The notes: generated by a model not told the origin, from the letters alone. A DNA stretch of 64,000 nt from Gyromitra esculenta (GCA_038503075.1 JBCAML010000001.1:248001-312000); one strand, 5' to 3'. Counted from the first letter of the stretch, positions 52,042 through 64,000 are shown. Made by a program: numbers and translations.

Positions 52042-53692
52042 CTACCCTCTAATATTAACCCTAGGCCTCCTCCTCTCAAATTCTGAATCGGAACTAGAGT
52101 CTGAGCTCGAATCGCTCGAACTCGAACTGCTGCTACTTGAGCTAGAACTGCTGCTGCTGCTCGAGCTACTAAAGCTCGCAGCGCTTCCAACCCTCTTGTG
52201 ATGATGATCACGACAGTCATGGATTTCTCGTCTTGGACGGTGGCTCTTTTTGTACTTGATTCTCTCGGTGGACCTCTCCCTGGACCTCTCCCTGGACCCA
52301 CTACTGAATGCATGCCCACCACCGGTGGAGTACCCATATGCATATAAAGAACTGAGGATACCTTCTTTGGGGATTTGGCTATGACCGTGGCTACGACTGC
52401 GACTGCGACTATGGCTATGGGCAGAAAGGCGACCATGCGAATGATCGTCCGAAGAGGAGGATGAGTCACGGCGACGGGAGGCGCTATGGGAGATGGTGTA
52501 GGATGAAACGTGGGAAGATTGCCTGCCGTGTTGGGCGCCATACGTGGATGAGCCATGGGCGGTAGAAGAGCCATAACCTGAGAAGGCATGGCCAGAGGCG
52601 CCGTGGGTGGAGGAGTGTCGCCTGTGCCTTGACGGTGATCTTCCTCCTCCTACTGCGACAACTTGCAATGTCGATGAGGTTGTCTTTCCCCCAGAGTGTG
52701 AATATTCTCCCGAGTTTGTTGCATATTCTCCGGAGTGTGAATGCCCCCCGGCGTGTGAATACCCCGCTGAGTATTTTCCTTCACCTCCCGAGTGCCCTCC
52801 AGAGTATAAGTGTCCACTTGAATGTCCCCCCCCTCCCCCTCCTCCAGCCCCACCTCCTACAATTTGCAAAGATGTGGTGTGTGAGTGACCATGTTTCCTC
52901 TTCTCCTTATCCCTCCTATCTTTCCTCTCCTTCCGTTCTTTGTTTTCCTTCTTCTCCTTCCTATGCTTCTTCACCTTGTGCCCGACCGCATTCGCCACTA
53001 TTGCGCCGCCTATAGCGCCACCCATTGTACCAAGGAACGACCCACCAGCCTGATGCGCAAGATAGCCACCCGCTGCACCGCCAACCAACGTTGAACCAAG
53101 ACCGCGCTCACCCGGGGGGGCATTTGGATTATGATCGTATTCCGGCGGTACCTGCGAAGAATACGCACCATGCTGCTGTTGCGAACCCTGATTATACGAT
53201 CCTCCAGAAGCAGCGGCAGAGTGAAAATTTTGGCCAGGGATGGGCGTGGAAATGGCAGGGATCGAGTATCGACCTTGACTGCTGAATTTTTGGATGTATG
53301 CTTGGGCGCCTTCTGCTGTTGGGGGTCCATAAGGTTGCTGCAGCGCGATGAGTAAACGAAGTTAAGAGATGGTCATAACAAAAAAAGGAAAGGAAAGAAA
53401 CAAAAAGTTGCACTTGGCACATTCGGCGCACAAGATACAGTGCGCTGATAGTCCACTGGCGTAGGAGGGAAGAGGAGACATCGTTTCAACTAACCTTTTC
53501 TGGTGGAAATTCCGATGAAGAATAAACTGGGGCGCCTTGTGTTGGATCTCCATATGGCGGGAGCTGCTGGTCTCTATAATATGCTCGGGTGCCTGAGTTA
53601 GGCGGGGAAACACTATAAGAAGCCATAGAACGAGATCGCTGGTTGCTGGGACCAAATTCAGGGCTGGAGCCGTAATATTCTTGGGCGGCCAT
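52042..53692 (-). CDS. Glycine-zipper, serine-rich low-complexity protein, two exons
   Basis: This is a fungal protein of unknown function. Exons 53692-53495 and 53337-52042, with a 157-nt intron (donor GTTAGT, acceptor CTGCAG), keep frame and give 497 residues. The N-terminus is Tyr/Pro/Gln-rich (GDPTQGAPVYSSSEFPPEK). A glycine-zipper segment follows (LGSTLVGGAAGGYLAHQAGG, then GTMGGAIGGAIVANAVG) that could insert in or associate with a membrane. Next comes a highly basic run (KVKKHRKEKKENKERKERKD). The rest is Gly/Ser/His-rich repeats. Near the C-terminus there is a serine run of about 20 followed by SDSSSDSSSDSEFE and RRRPRVNIRG. Disorder is likely over most of the length. Stress- or cell-wall-related roles have been suggested for similar proteins, but nothing here proves one. 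Confidence 0.85.
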
Positions 53693-55875
53693 TATACTGT
53701 TTATCTGTACGTCTTTATGTACGATCGATCAGTTTCTTTTTTTTCGGGTGAAGGTATTGTAAGATAACGGAAGATGACGGAGGAGATGGGAAAAAAAATG
53801 ATATTCTATGAGCGATGCAGATGCAGATGCCGATGAGATAGATGGGCGCTCCAGTGGCTTTTAGAGATGTGGGAGGGGTCTGAGTCAAGAGTCCACAAGG
53901 CGGCTCTCTCGCCCAGCTGACCAGGATTCACTGGTCTTTTTTTTTTCTTTCCCTTTCTCTTGCTCTGCCTTATTATTATCGTGCTTTGGCGGTTGGAAGC
54001 GATTGCAAACATGCGGCGCATGATCTAGTAACGCGGCAAAGTTCCAAAGAACCCAAGTGCTCAGAGCTGAAAAGGTTATGAGACGTGGTAAGGGGGTCGT
54101 ATATTTTCTGGAAAAAACAAAATATGGCTTGGCTTTTGGCTGCAATGAACTTTGCCCCAAGCCATATTTCACTTTTCTCTCCGAAGAGTTATAACCCCAA
54201 GACACCACCTTCAAGGAGGAACCAGCAACCCTGTATTCGATAACCCTGCTATCCACGAAATCCACGAACGAAACGAGAGTGGTTTGATCGATTGATGGGC
54301 TGTCTCGGCACGATTTGGCTCATCTTAGGCAGCTGCTCAGGCAAGCTTCTACCACACCGTAGCCACAAGGGAGCGAAATTTTCGATTTAGCTCTCGAGTT
54401 ACTCTAGGAACACGCCACCCATAGTCCGCCCAGGATTTGGATAGAACGTAACGTAAAGTAGAAGCAAGTTCGAGATATACTCAAGTTCCCCAAGAAACCC
54501 GGTCAGTTCAAATCCACGATTCGATCGACTCAGGTAGCATCGATAGATTTGGTCTAGTGATAGGACTTGGCCAAAGCGTGCTTAGAGATAAGTCTTGGCA
54601 TTATAACGCAAACTGAGGTTACTTATTCGACTGGGTTAGGGTTCGTTGGACTGGTGGTCTAGATAGCCAATCAGAAGGGTTGATACCATCCATGTGCTCA
54701 GAGCACGTTTCAGCGTTGCCCAAGATACAAAGGCTCAGTGTAAGTATAAGGCAGGCAGAGACATACGGAACACCATGTAGCAACATCACCCAGAAAAGCT
54801 TTCAGCATGAAGTTAATAGCCCCCATCGGAAAACCCCTCATATACCTACAACCCCCATATAATTAAATACCGATACCGATTTTCTCATCAAAATCAGATA
54901 CCAGCCAGGGTACACCAGATTCCATGGACTTAGAAGCTCTAGCTGTTGAGTCTGAGAGAATTATGTTCTTGACTTGGCACCGTAAATGAACCCCAACTCT
55001 ACATATAGTTTTATATCGCTCCAGCCCAACCCAGGCTAAGTACCGATACCCCTTGTAGCTGTGTTTGCTACTCGCTACATTTATATTCTCTCGTATTGCT
55101 AAAAATCATGTGGCGGGTAACTATATCTTGGCCATCACTCTCATCTTCTACCTATCTTTATCCTCTCTACCTTTGCCCACCCTAGTAACGTAACTCCCAG
55201 TTCACGCTCAAACTGGGATACCTCTACGATAGTTATGACGAGATATGAAAATCTAAATCCCCTCGAGAAATTTATCTTACCAGTTCGCTAGTCATCAGAG
55301 GGCCATTTACTCAGCTGAAAATTAGTACTATAGGCTTATATGCCTACGATTACCCACTATTTCACGCAATTCCTGGTTTCTCATGGGTTTCTCGTTGGGT
55401 TGAGGCTCAAGGTTAGCAACTATGTTCCGGGCAACCATATTAGTCCCACTGGGGGGCCACAGTCGTATAAGTTTGTTTGGTACTTAAGGCCTATACCCTA
55501 GTTTTGGAGGCGGATCGCCCGATACTGAAGGTAGTCGGTTGGCTCAGTGATTTTACTAAGACTTTAGGAATTTGATACTAAATATGATTATTATTGTAGA
55601 GAAAATCGAGTGATATTTCGTGAGTTGTCATGTGGAAAGACCGGATGAGGCCAGATCGCGTCGGGAAAAAAATTTCATTTTCATGATCTCCGTTGGGTAT
55701 CTAATTTTACCGCTACCTCCAGATGCACAGATTTCCTATAAAATACATTTTGCAAGACCAAGAACTTCCATGAAGGCTAAGTGGATTTGGCAGTGATGAA
55801 GCCAAACCCCCCATGGGAGACCTCCTTTCCAGATGCAAAAATTTACCAACCCCAACCAGGAATTATCTGCGCACA
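53693..55875. other. Intergenic, no gene seen
   Basis: It holds the upstream region of the glycine-zipper gene on the left. The remainder is AT-rich with only short ORFs. No repeat family was recognised. Confidence 0.55.
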
Positions 55876-55970
55876 GGTTTTGTAGTGTAATGGCTAGCAC
55901 CCGGGATTCTGATAGAGTCGATCTCTGACGATGGCCTTCCCGTAATCTGGGTTCGACTCCCAGCAAGACC
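55876..55970 (+). tRNA. tRNA-Gln (anticodon CUG) with a 24-nt intron
   Basis: The acceptor stem GGTTTTG pairs with CAAGACC (one G-U). The D arm is GTGT...GCAC. The anticodon stem CGGGA/TCCCG encloses TTCTGA...T with anticodon CTG at 55909-55911. The T arm is CTGGG-TTCGACT-CCCAG. The intron (55913-55936) sits one base 3' of the anticodon, the standard place. A T run (ttattttttt) follows as RNA polymerase III terminator. The acceptor sequence is typical of glutamine tRNAs. Confidence 0.93.
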
Positions 55971-56465
55971 TTATTTTTTTTAATCACCTCTTTACTGGTA
56001 CGCCTCCTAGGATAAACCGTCCCTCCTTTCAGGAAGGAGAGATGAATCTAAAAAGACTCATGGATCATGTAACACGCCTCAAGAAAGAAAACTTGTACTT
56101 TTTAGTTGCGGAGCAATACCTGAGAAGTTACCGGAGGATATGTCATGTTTTAAATAAGCCTTGTGGGATATCTTACAAACCCCACAAGTCAATTGCAATC
56201 AATACCTTAAAATTGCACTCATTACAATCATTCAGTTCTATCTTACATATCCCTCGCAAATCCTACAGCAAAGTATTTAAGCTTAGTTTTTTTTAACAAA
56301 GTTGATAGGGAGGATATTTTAAGACTCTCACACCGTATAACTAAGAATAACTTGTTGAAATACTATCCGTCGGGTGACTCGCTAACTATCCTCCATCACC
56401 ATCATCGTCTCATCAATTACGTATCGTGCGCGATATTCCACGATCAGTAAACTCATAATCTCGTT
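55971..56465. other. Intergenic, no gene seen
   Basis: It contains the tRNA terminator and AT-rich DNA. A 84-codon ORF (56042-56296) has no support. Confidence 0.55.
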
Positions 56466-57187
56466 ATGGCTCCCATACCCAAGGACAGATCGAAAAATAG
56501 GTGTACTCAACCTCATAGATATTCCGAAGTTGGTTTCGTGCTCCCTCCAGAATCAGAGAGAAGATGGAGACCCTTCGCTGGACTTTTTCCATCATCTCAC
56601 CCCGCTGTGCCTAGCGGACGAAAGGCTGCCGGAAGAGCACGTTTGCCTTCAATGTTTACACCACCGTCATCAGAGGTAGATTGTGTTCAAGATTTGGGTT
56701 GCAGGTTATTACAGCCGCTATCGCTAGGGGCTGCACCTCCCCATCCTGCGATTCAGATACCCGAGACTGCGAAGATATCTGAGATAGTCCCCCAGCTGAA
56801 GGAACTGGATTCAGGACCAGCGTTTAATATTGATTTTGAAGAGGTGCCGGGTTGGCGGAAGCCTATGCCGGCACCCCAATTTCCGGAGCTGGATCTGGGG
56901 AAAATATTCGAGTTTTCTTTTCACGGCAATCCGAAACGCGGTTTAGAAACCAGTGGTAGTGGTATGTTGATATTCTCATACACCCTTCAAACTGTCAACT
57001 CTGGTAGGAAGTTATTGGGGCTAAATTTATTTTAGATACAGGAAGCAATGAGCAGCGGGAGTCTTTGATCATGCTAAGAGTAGTTATGATCGTGTTGGTT
57101 TCGTTTTGGCTTATGTATGCGGTTGAGTGGTTGGTCTCTTGTGCGAGGGAGAGGGCAAGAGCCAGGAGTCAAGCTACGGCTTCATGA
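56466..57187 (+). CDS. Small putative tail-anchored membrane protein, two exons
   Basis: I do not recognise the family. Exon 1 (56466-56961) starts MAPIPKDRSKNR. It encodes a basic, proline-rich N-terminus and an acidic segment (DSGPAFNIDFEEVPGW, FPELDLGKIFEFSF). A consensus donor GTATGT at 56962 and an acceptor TTTTAG at 57035 define a 74-nt intron. Splicing extends the frame by 50 codons into exon 2 (57036-57187). Exon 2 encodes a strong hydrophobic helix (MLRVVMIVLVSFWLMYAVEW) followed by a short arginine-rich tail, giving 215 residues. That layout, a single helix close to the C-terminus, fits a tail-anchored protein. Without splicing, the frame would end after 189 residues with no helix. 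No transcript evidence is available here. Confidence 0.5.
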
Positions 57188-57662
57188 ACATCCAAAACCG
57201 TGGTTCCCTGATTCCCCTATAAACACTAGTATAGTCATTGCTAGATCTTGGGGGTGCTATTATAGTAACGATCCAGAATTGTGGACAGCAAGTAGGTAAA
57301 TGCTTGGTTCAGTGAGTTATCAGCAGCTCTGGACTTGTGAGTATATACTTAGTGAAAGTCCTGGTAGCGATATGCATCCTACCACCAATAGCTGCTAAGG
57401 GTCGTAACCATATCTATTAGGCCAAAACCATATTGAGTGGTATGCCAAATACAGACAATCATCCCAAAAGACGGTACCGCGAAAATTCAGGAAACGGGGA
57501 AACGGGGAAACGGGGAAACGGGGAAATCCAAACCGTTCTTTGAATTTCTGTTTTTCTACCATTTGAATTTCCTAAATTTCCCCAAATGCGCAACAAAAAT
57601 TCACCCGTAATCCAAACGATCTCCCCCCTCCCCCAGACGTACTGTTTGCCTTAAAAGTTGCC
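57188..57662. other. Intergenic between convergent genes, with an 8-bp tandem repeat
   Basis: No gene. GGAAACGG-type 8-bp units are repeated four to five times at about 57494-57526. Confidence 0.65.
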
Positions 57663-58146
57663 TTACTCCGGGGGTTGTCTATGTGAACTACAAGCTACAA
57701 CCCTAACTTTGCCAGTAACCATCATCTCCTCGGTATACTTCCGGGGCTCTGTGAACTTAAGCAGGACATCTTCCAGGACGAATGTCCAGACTTCATCGCA
57801 AAAGCGGTAAGTATTAACCTTACCCTTTTACAGCGGATAAACTTATCAGCCGAAAAAATTTAATGGGTGTGGGCTGTCTTCGAAACGGATACGAACCTTC
57901 ATCGTAAGCTGTGCCTTAACGTTCTCGGCAAGATTCTGTGCCATGATCTTATCGAACTGTAACATGATGGAGTTTGCTAATTGCGATGTTATCTTCTTTG
58001 CAGCGACGAGCTCATCGATGGAGTCTGCGAGGGCAAGACCGATACTGTAAATACCTAATGTTAGCCCTTGCACGAGAACCTGTGAAGAAAGAAATTAGGA
58101 ACCCAGTCTGCCTATAGAGGGTATAGAAGGTTGGCTGAGAGTCCAT
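57663..58146 (-). CDS. TOA2: Transcription initiation factor TFIIA small (gamma) subunit, three exons
   Basis: This subunit pairs with the TFIIA large subunit to stabilise TBP on the TATA box in RNA polymerase II initiation. Exons: 58146-58103, 58044-57897 and 57818-57663. The introns are 58 nt (branch-like GCTAAC, acceptor TTTACAG) and 78 nt (branch-like GCTGATAAG). The spliced product is 115 residues, the normal size. It starts [17 protein letters not shown], then [20 protein letters not shown] forms the N-terminal helical bundle. [20 protein letters not shown] and [11 protein letters not shown] form the TBP-contacting beta barrel. [10 protein letters not shown] closes it. The first exon carries only 14 codons and two bases, so simple ORF reading misses both ends of this gene. 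Confidence 0.93.
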
Positions 58147-59095
58147 GTTTTGCTAGGTTGCGTGGTTGTGGTGGGTGGCGTGAAGCTACTCTAAGGTGGT
58201 GTTGAGCGGAAGTGGAAGTTGTTAACATTTGAAAACAGCAAAACAGCGATGGTGACAAGCCCTGGATGACAGAGAAATGTACATCCCACTGTTCAAAGCT
58301 TTACATAAAATTACATGGGAACCCCCCTTTCTATGTCTGGAAGTTATGCAACACCTTTACTCTAGCTAGGATCTTCTCTTTCGTTCTATGATTGGGTACA
58401 ACGATGGGACGAGTGATGAAATATGACTAAGCTGTTCCAACTTATTCATAAGGTGTTTAAGAATTCGTGCAGCCATGGAAAAAAAAGCATTCAAAGTCAT
58501 TTCCTCAATTATCTTACGACTATCCACCGAACATTAATTGCCGCGCCGGTTTGAGAAATATATTTCACATCAGATATCACTCAGGTAATTGGTATATTAA
58601 TGCTGCCCCTCTCCGAGCCTTGGCATCGAAGCTCGTGTCCTCTATGCTTCCCGCTTTAATAGGAATATCGTAAACTGTTAAATAAACTGCGCTGCATCCT
58701 GATAGAGAGGATCAATGGCGAAAACAAGACCATCCCTGATACGTAAACATCGTCCTTAAGTAGACAGCTAAACTACTGGCGCAGCTGCCCACCATACACA
58801 GGCCTTTATATTTAGCTACATGTACTTACACAACTTCTTACATGATGCACAATGAGAAGCACCCAACACCACAGATGGTAAAATAAATGGGAGCGTGAGC
58901 AGAACTCAATTAAAAAAAACTATGCATTGGTGGAGCTAGATATTTTTTCAGTGATATACGCACAGTAAAGGGGGGTAGCTCGCTAGTGAAACATGTGCAC
59001 GAGGAAGGAAAGATGTGCTGTTGAAACGATAGCACTTGCCGTTGGATGCAAGTGCAGGTGTTTCGTTATCAACATCACAGAACAACGAAATACTA
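58147..59095. other. Intergenic, TOA2 upstream region
   Basis: AT-rich DNA without a supported gene. It should contain the TOA2 promoter at its left end. Confidence 0.55.
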
Positions 59096-59549
59096 GATGC
59101 CTCCCCGTAAAAATTAGAAGCACTTCAGAGTAGTAAAGTGGACTGACACACACCAGACAACTGATCTGACAACTTCATGATGTAGAATCATGGCAAGGGG
59201 TCCCCACTCCTCTTCCAGATATCTGAAGTCTTCCAAATCCCCAGGAGGGAAACGATATGTCGTGGCAACCAGAAACCACGCCAGAAGAGAGGTTACCTAT
59301 GCTAGTTCTACGGTCGCAATTCTTCAAATAACGAGAAAAGCGAGGTTTCTTTACAGGGTTATTACTAGTATAGCTTTGTGTATTAGAAGATATCTGCTAA
59401 TTTTCACAATTTTCCTGTGAGAAAGTATTATTAATAATCATCAAACTCAGTACTATTACTGTTAATAGATCTAGAGTTCAGGTTTAGATTCTGGTTTTCG
59501 TTTGTTTGAACTACCCTAGCCTTGAATCCAGATTTTACGGGGAGGCATC
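59096..59549. mobile_element. TIR element copy 1 (MITE-like, 454 bp)
   Basis: The ends are inverted: GATGCCTCCCCGTAAAAAT at the left and ATTTTACGGGGAGGCATC at the right. The interior is non-coding but shares the central block (CTCTTCCAGATATCTGAAGT, GTGGCAACCAGAAACCAC) with copy 2. The target duplication is unclear (possibly ACT or TA). Confidence 0.72.
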
Positions 59550-62364
59550 CACTGTTGGAGTTGCGAGGAATGGACCTGCGGATTGGTAATGGGAGTAGAA
59601 ATAGAAAGCTTGCTGCAATTTTCGAGAGGGGTTGGAACGATTAATACTCGTATCCCGGTGATGTTTGTGGTCCGCATTCACAAAAGTCACCAGAATACGA
59701 ATGAGGTGGTGGAGTATAAACCACGGAAAGATATCGGGACACCGTAATTAGATTTGTGGTGATAACGGAAAGGGTTAGATCCTCACTTTCACTAACTCTC
59801 TACGGTGCGCGGCGCAGGAGAGGGGAGTGAGCCTATTAGCTCACTGTATCCAAAAGCCTCGGAGTTCTAAACGGTATGGCGGCTAGTTTTTGTCCTCAAA
59901 CTCTCACCGCGCGCGTAGAAGTACACTTTCATGTACATGTGTCTTGGGTGGATAGGTACATATGTGCATCAATGCAGCCGCCCTCCATTGATCCAGTTCG
60001 GGAATCCTGTTGATTTGAGCGTCACGCCTAAATAGAGTAGAGGAGGGAGATATGCTGTCCCTCAACGTGTTGCTTACATGCAGTTCCTAAGGATGAAAGC
60101 ATATCAACCTTACTGGATGCATATTCAGCTCGTGTGTATGTCAGCTGGTTAATTAAATACTTTGGAAGAGTTATAGATTTCCTGGGCGTATCAGAACAAT
60201 ATGGGAATGGCAAGGGAAGCCTAGACTGGATAATAACATGATTTAAATTCCTAGGTTGGTACATCACGAGTGAAAAATTGTGATGTGGAGGCCCACAAGG
60301 GCATATAAACCTTTATTGAAAAAGTCTGAGAGAATCTAGCTTAAGACTCCTAGGCGACTATGAACAGACTCTTGGAACTTCTTTCTGAAAAGATATCAAA
60401 TGCAGTCCGTGCTAAAAACATTATTCTTTTCGATCTATAGAAAATTCTCCGAAATATCTACTAAGAAGCACAGGTTCAACATTATGATTCTTGACGTATT
60501 GGTAACCAGATTAATTACTAGATAGTTATCATGAAACCATTCACCCGATCTTCGAACGCTTGCTCGATGTGCTTTGCTGTGCATATTGAGTTTTGCCAGA
60601 ATCTAGCGAGTTGAGCTAAAACAAATTCGTTGTCACCGCTGGGCAATACGATGCCGATGGAGTGAACACTACATGTACTTTTCTCCAGCTTCGGAAATGT
60701 TGTAAATCTTGAGAAAGCTGGCCGTTAGGATTTGCACAATTCCAACCAACCAGAAGCCTACCAGTACCCACAGGTTGACCAATGGGCAGTGGATGGAGAA
60801 CGGACAACCGTGACTGACCGAGCTTTGACAGCCGCTTAGCGGGTGATCATTATTTTTAGGATATTTCGTTTAACACGTGTGTATCGGATTGATCAAAGGG
60901 CCACTCCCTAAGATTTCTGTAGAATTCTAAAGAATACTTATTTTGTATAGGTTTACTGGTTCAAAAAGAGTTTGAAATCCCGGATCTTAGATCAGTAGTA
61001 ATCACCAGGTGTGTGGGTCTTCTAGCAAAACTATTACCACGTTATGATTGGGTAGCGCCTAGACAGGCAGGCGAGTTGCCAAAAATAATAACAAGGCTCG
61101 GATCAAGGATATACCAGTAACGATTGATAATACGAGACTCTGGTGATCTGCTTATGACACTTCATTTCCGACTCGTGAATCGGGACGTAGCATCTGTAAC
61201 GCTATTGGACGATTCTGGAAGCTGCAGACCTTTTCCTGCGGGTGGGATACCGTTTTTTCCGTGCGGCTCGAGATAAGTAAGGCAAGCAGATAGCTATCTG
61301 GATTTAATGGGGCTGTTTGGCAATAAAGTCCCGTGTTTGTTTGAATTTGTATACGTGCCGATCGATGCTGGAGGGCTGGGCTGGTCGAGGAAGGCAAAGC
61401 CATGATTTCGATTAATCAACTTCCTCCTCCGATATAGAGAATCGAATACTCACAACCCCAGTGCTACTAATATATGCCAGGTGTTTGTAAATGGTATGTT
61501 TCTCTGTTTGCCAACCCCCATATCGACATCATCTCAGGCAGACGGAGCTCGAGACAATTTCTACTTTTCTCATCACGTAGCTCAAATTGACGTCATCCCA
61601 GGGCTCTCGTCCTTCCCACGGTCAACATCAACCCAGCCAGTACTGATTCATTTGCAAAATTACCCTACACGAATCGCTAGCATTATGTTTATCCTACCAC
61701 GCCTCTCTTTCCTGAAGAATAAAGCCACTGCTCTGCTCCCCCGCTATTGGCCATACCGTACCTCTTAAAAATTCCTATATCCGGAGCCTTAAGTTTACAC
61801 GGAGATCCCTAGAATCCTGAACGGGGAAGATAAAGTCGCCCAGCTGCCACTATAGCAGTCGGGTTATTTCCTGGGTCTGCCTTCTAGTTCCATTTCATTG
61901 CGGACATCAATGTTTCATACACCTAGCGTTCAGTCGAGGCAGATATCGTATGATATACTGATAGTAAGACGAGAGGCTTTACTGCTGATGGCTCTTTCTA
62001 GGTCCGCAATTAGCTGCTCACGGGCGACCATGTTCTAGGTAACAGCGCAGCATACGTGCATAGATCTACCACCTACCACTTCTTACTTGCAAGATTACAT
62101 GGTCTGAAGTCAATGACTATGGCGTTCGGGGCTAGAACGAATGATAGAGGATGGGCCGATCTGTTGATCATATATTCAGATCTAGCGCGATTTAATAGGG
62201 CAGAATATACTAGTATATTCGGCTCTCCGATAGCTACCTGCTTGGGGCTACCCGCGGAGTACCAAATCGCAAAACAACCTCGCAAGTGGTTCGTGAGCTT
62301 TGGCGAACTAAGAATACACGTTCTCTACATAGGTTTGCCCAGCTTTCGAAAAAGTAGTCTAGTG
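59550..62364. other. Intergenic, no gene seen
   Basis: 2.8 kb of AT-rich DNA between the two TIR elements. Only short ORFs without family features. I found no tRNA or conserved motif. Confidence 0.55.
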
Positions 62365-62781
62365 GATGCCTTCCCGTAAAAATCTGAAGCATTTCAGAGT
62401 AGTAAAATGGGCTGAGGCACATCTGACAACCGATCTGACAACTTCATGCAGAATCACAGCAAGGGATCCCCAACCCTCTTCCAGATATCTGAAGTCCTTC
62501 AAACACCTAGGAGGAAACGGTATGTCATGGCAACCAGAAACCACACCAGAAGAGAGGTCGCCTATGCCAGTTCTATGGCCGCAATCTTGCGAGTAGCAGG
62601 GCAGCTATAGTCTTGCATGTTGGGAGGTGTCTATTAGTTTTCATGATATTACTGTGAAAAAAGCATTATCAGTAATCGTATGTAGAACTGAGTGTTATGG
62701 ATGTTGACACACCCGAAATCCGGGCTTAAATTCTAGCTTTTAGTACTCTAGCTTTAACTCTAGATTTTACGGGAAGGCATC
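62365..62781. mobile_element. TIR element copy 2 (MITE-like, 417 bp)
   Basis: It has the same inverted ends in diverged form (GATGCCTTCCCGTAAAAAT; ATTTTACGGGAAGGCATC) and the same interior block and orientation as copy 1. The right-hand part is shorter. The end mutations are compensated (T in the left arm, A in the right arm), as if the ends stay matched. Confidence 0.72.
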
Positions 62782-64000
62782 TAGTAGTTGGTTAGTTTCA
62801 AGTGTCTGTATGGTTTTAGATTGAATTAGAAATGATGACTTTTTGGCATCTCTGAGTTTACTACCTATTTTCTGGTACCTCGAATTAGCGAGCACTGGAG
62901 GTAAAAAATATCTTCAAAAAACAGGCTCTGGATCTCTTTGCAGACTTTGATGTCTATTTTCAGCTCCTTGATGTCGTCTCGTTCCGTCTTTTGGGGATTC
63001 ATCCCGTGTGTGCGGCTCGGTGATCATCCACACGGACAATTCACCCGGCCCATGAAGTTATGCATGTGGTGTGGAGGCGTAGAATTCCTTACTTGCTTGT
63101 AAACGCAATTGGGAGCATGTAAATCCCCTTGTTCCCTCCCATAGAGTACTTGCGCTAGTACTTAAGTATTGGAATGTAATGTAATAGGGATATACACGCC
63201 AAGGAGTTTCCGTTCGCTATCCCAACGTTATATACTCCTTGTGCGAGCATTTTCTTGATGTTCTGCGTCGTATTCTATGTAGCAAAAGCTAGGATATCGA
63301 TTTTATCGATAGTGGTGGAGGGTTCCTCCTTACTAAAATTTCGGGTATACGGCAAGAAAAATATCCGGACAGAGCAACTTTCTTGCGCATTTCCTCGGAA
63401 CTCCCGTGTTGTCCAATATTTTTAGAAATCAAGCTAGCGACTAGACCTTATGCCGACTTGAGCACACTGTCAAGGAGGTGAAAAGCGAGGGCTGAAACGG
63501 TGAAGATTTTTTTCCGGTTAACCCTTGCGTTTGGCTTATTGTGGTAGATAAGGTTAGACTTTGAAGATTTACCCCTGAGGTTAGGCTTAGTTGTAGGCGA
63601 ACCCTAGCCAAATGTCTCACAACGAAACGAGATAAATGGCGCCTTTACGAGGCTTTGAGTTGTGTTGCCTTGAGGAATAGGGGCATTCACGTTTACTCAG
63701 ATCGTGACGTGCCCGATTGGATTACTTTTAGGATAGTAATTAAATGCTGAAAAAGCAAACAGAGAACATTCTGGACAGTATCTAGGGAAAAGGGTGACGG
63801 TGGCGAATATCCTAATGTTGAAGACTTCAAATATTATGACCTTGACGCCCGAAAAATTACGAGGGAGGTCAGATGTCTTCAGCTATATATGTTGTTCTCT
63901 GGCTCTCTTTGTAGAATGCTCATAGTATAGCTTGTTGTGGGTCTCTGTTTATTACATCCATGACTATCGCGGGGTATAATTCACCAACGGCTGGGGAGTG
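62782..64000. other. Intergenic to the window edge, no gene seen
   Basis: AT-rich DNA without a supported gene or RNA. Confidence 0.5.

Noticed and set aside
55736..55987. 83-codon minus-strand ORF
   Set aside because: It runs antisense through the tRNA-Gln gene.
57846..58073. 75-codon ORF taken as a complete small gene
   Set aside because: Both ends are intron sequence. The middle is exon 2 of the TFIIA small subunit, which explains the odd termini.
1..64000. CRISPR arrays or prokaryotic operon structure
   Set aside because: None seen. Spliceosomal introns, RNA polymerase III tRNA features and fungal genes show that this is eukaryotic nuclear DNA.

Overview
The window reads as nuclear DNA of a filamentous ascomycete (Pezizomycotina). 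The grounds are short GT-AG introns (46-157 nt), a fungus-specific elongation factor 3 gene, and chromovirus-type Ty3/gypsy retrotransposons. The load of nested gypsy elements would suit a repeat-rich genome such as those of truffles and morels, but that placement is only a guess.

Positions 1-33134 are essentially one tower of nested Ty3/gypsy elements. I could resolve it because almost every insertion leaves a 5-bp target-site duplication (TSD) and splits a recognisable coding or LTR sequence. The main chain is: K (LTR remnant, - strand), containing F (+), containing D (-), containing E (LTR remnant, -), containing A (+), containing B (-), containing C (+). F also carries solo LTR G, full element H, full element I and solo LTR J. 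A separate solo LTR, L, lies just outside. H (17697-23731) looks intact: both LTRs are 418 bp with 3 differences, gag is complete, and pol is complete with protease, RT, RNase H, integrase and chromodomain.

The family shares four unusual RNA/DNA signals. The LTR ends are TTTCA...TGAGA instead of TG...CA. A 9-nt sequence just downstream of the TATA box is complementary to the primer-binding region, as in Tf1-style self-priming. A U UUA AAC heptamer directly before the gag stop is followed by a covarying hairpin, consistent with -1 frameshifting into pol. A multi-helix RNA with strong covariation closes the LTR next to the primer site.

Positions 33135-64000 hold host DNA. The genes are an uncharacterised protein (35075-36076), a SulP/STAS anion permease (37495-39777, -), a large multidomain protein that looks like a complete RNA end-healing and sealing enzyme (40469-43264, +), translation elongation factor 3 (44211-47562, -), a glycine-zipper/serine-rich protein (52042-53692, -), an intron-containing tRNA-Gln(CUG) (55876-55970, +), a small putative tail-anchored membrane protein (56466-57187, +) and the TFIIA small subunit (57663-58146, -). 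The rest is intergenic DNA with one foldback element (33950-34417) and two copies of a terminal-inverted-repeat element (59096-59549 and 62365-62781).

The host genes are housekeeping functions (translation, transcription initiation, tRNA, transport, possibly RNA repair) with no operon-like link between them. The permease and the RNA repair gene are divergent and share a 691-bp upstream region.
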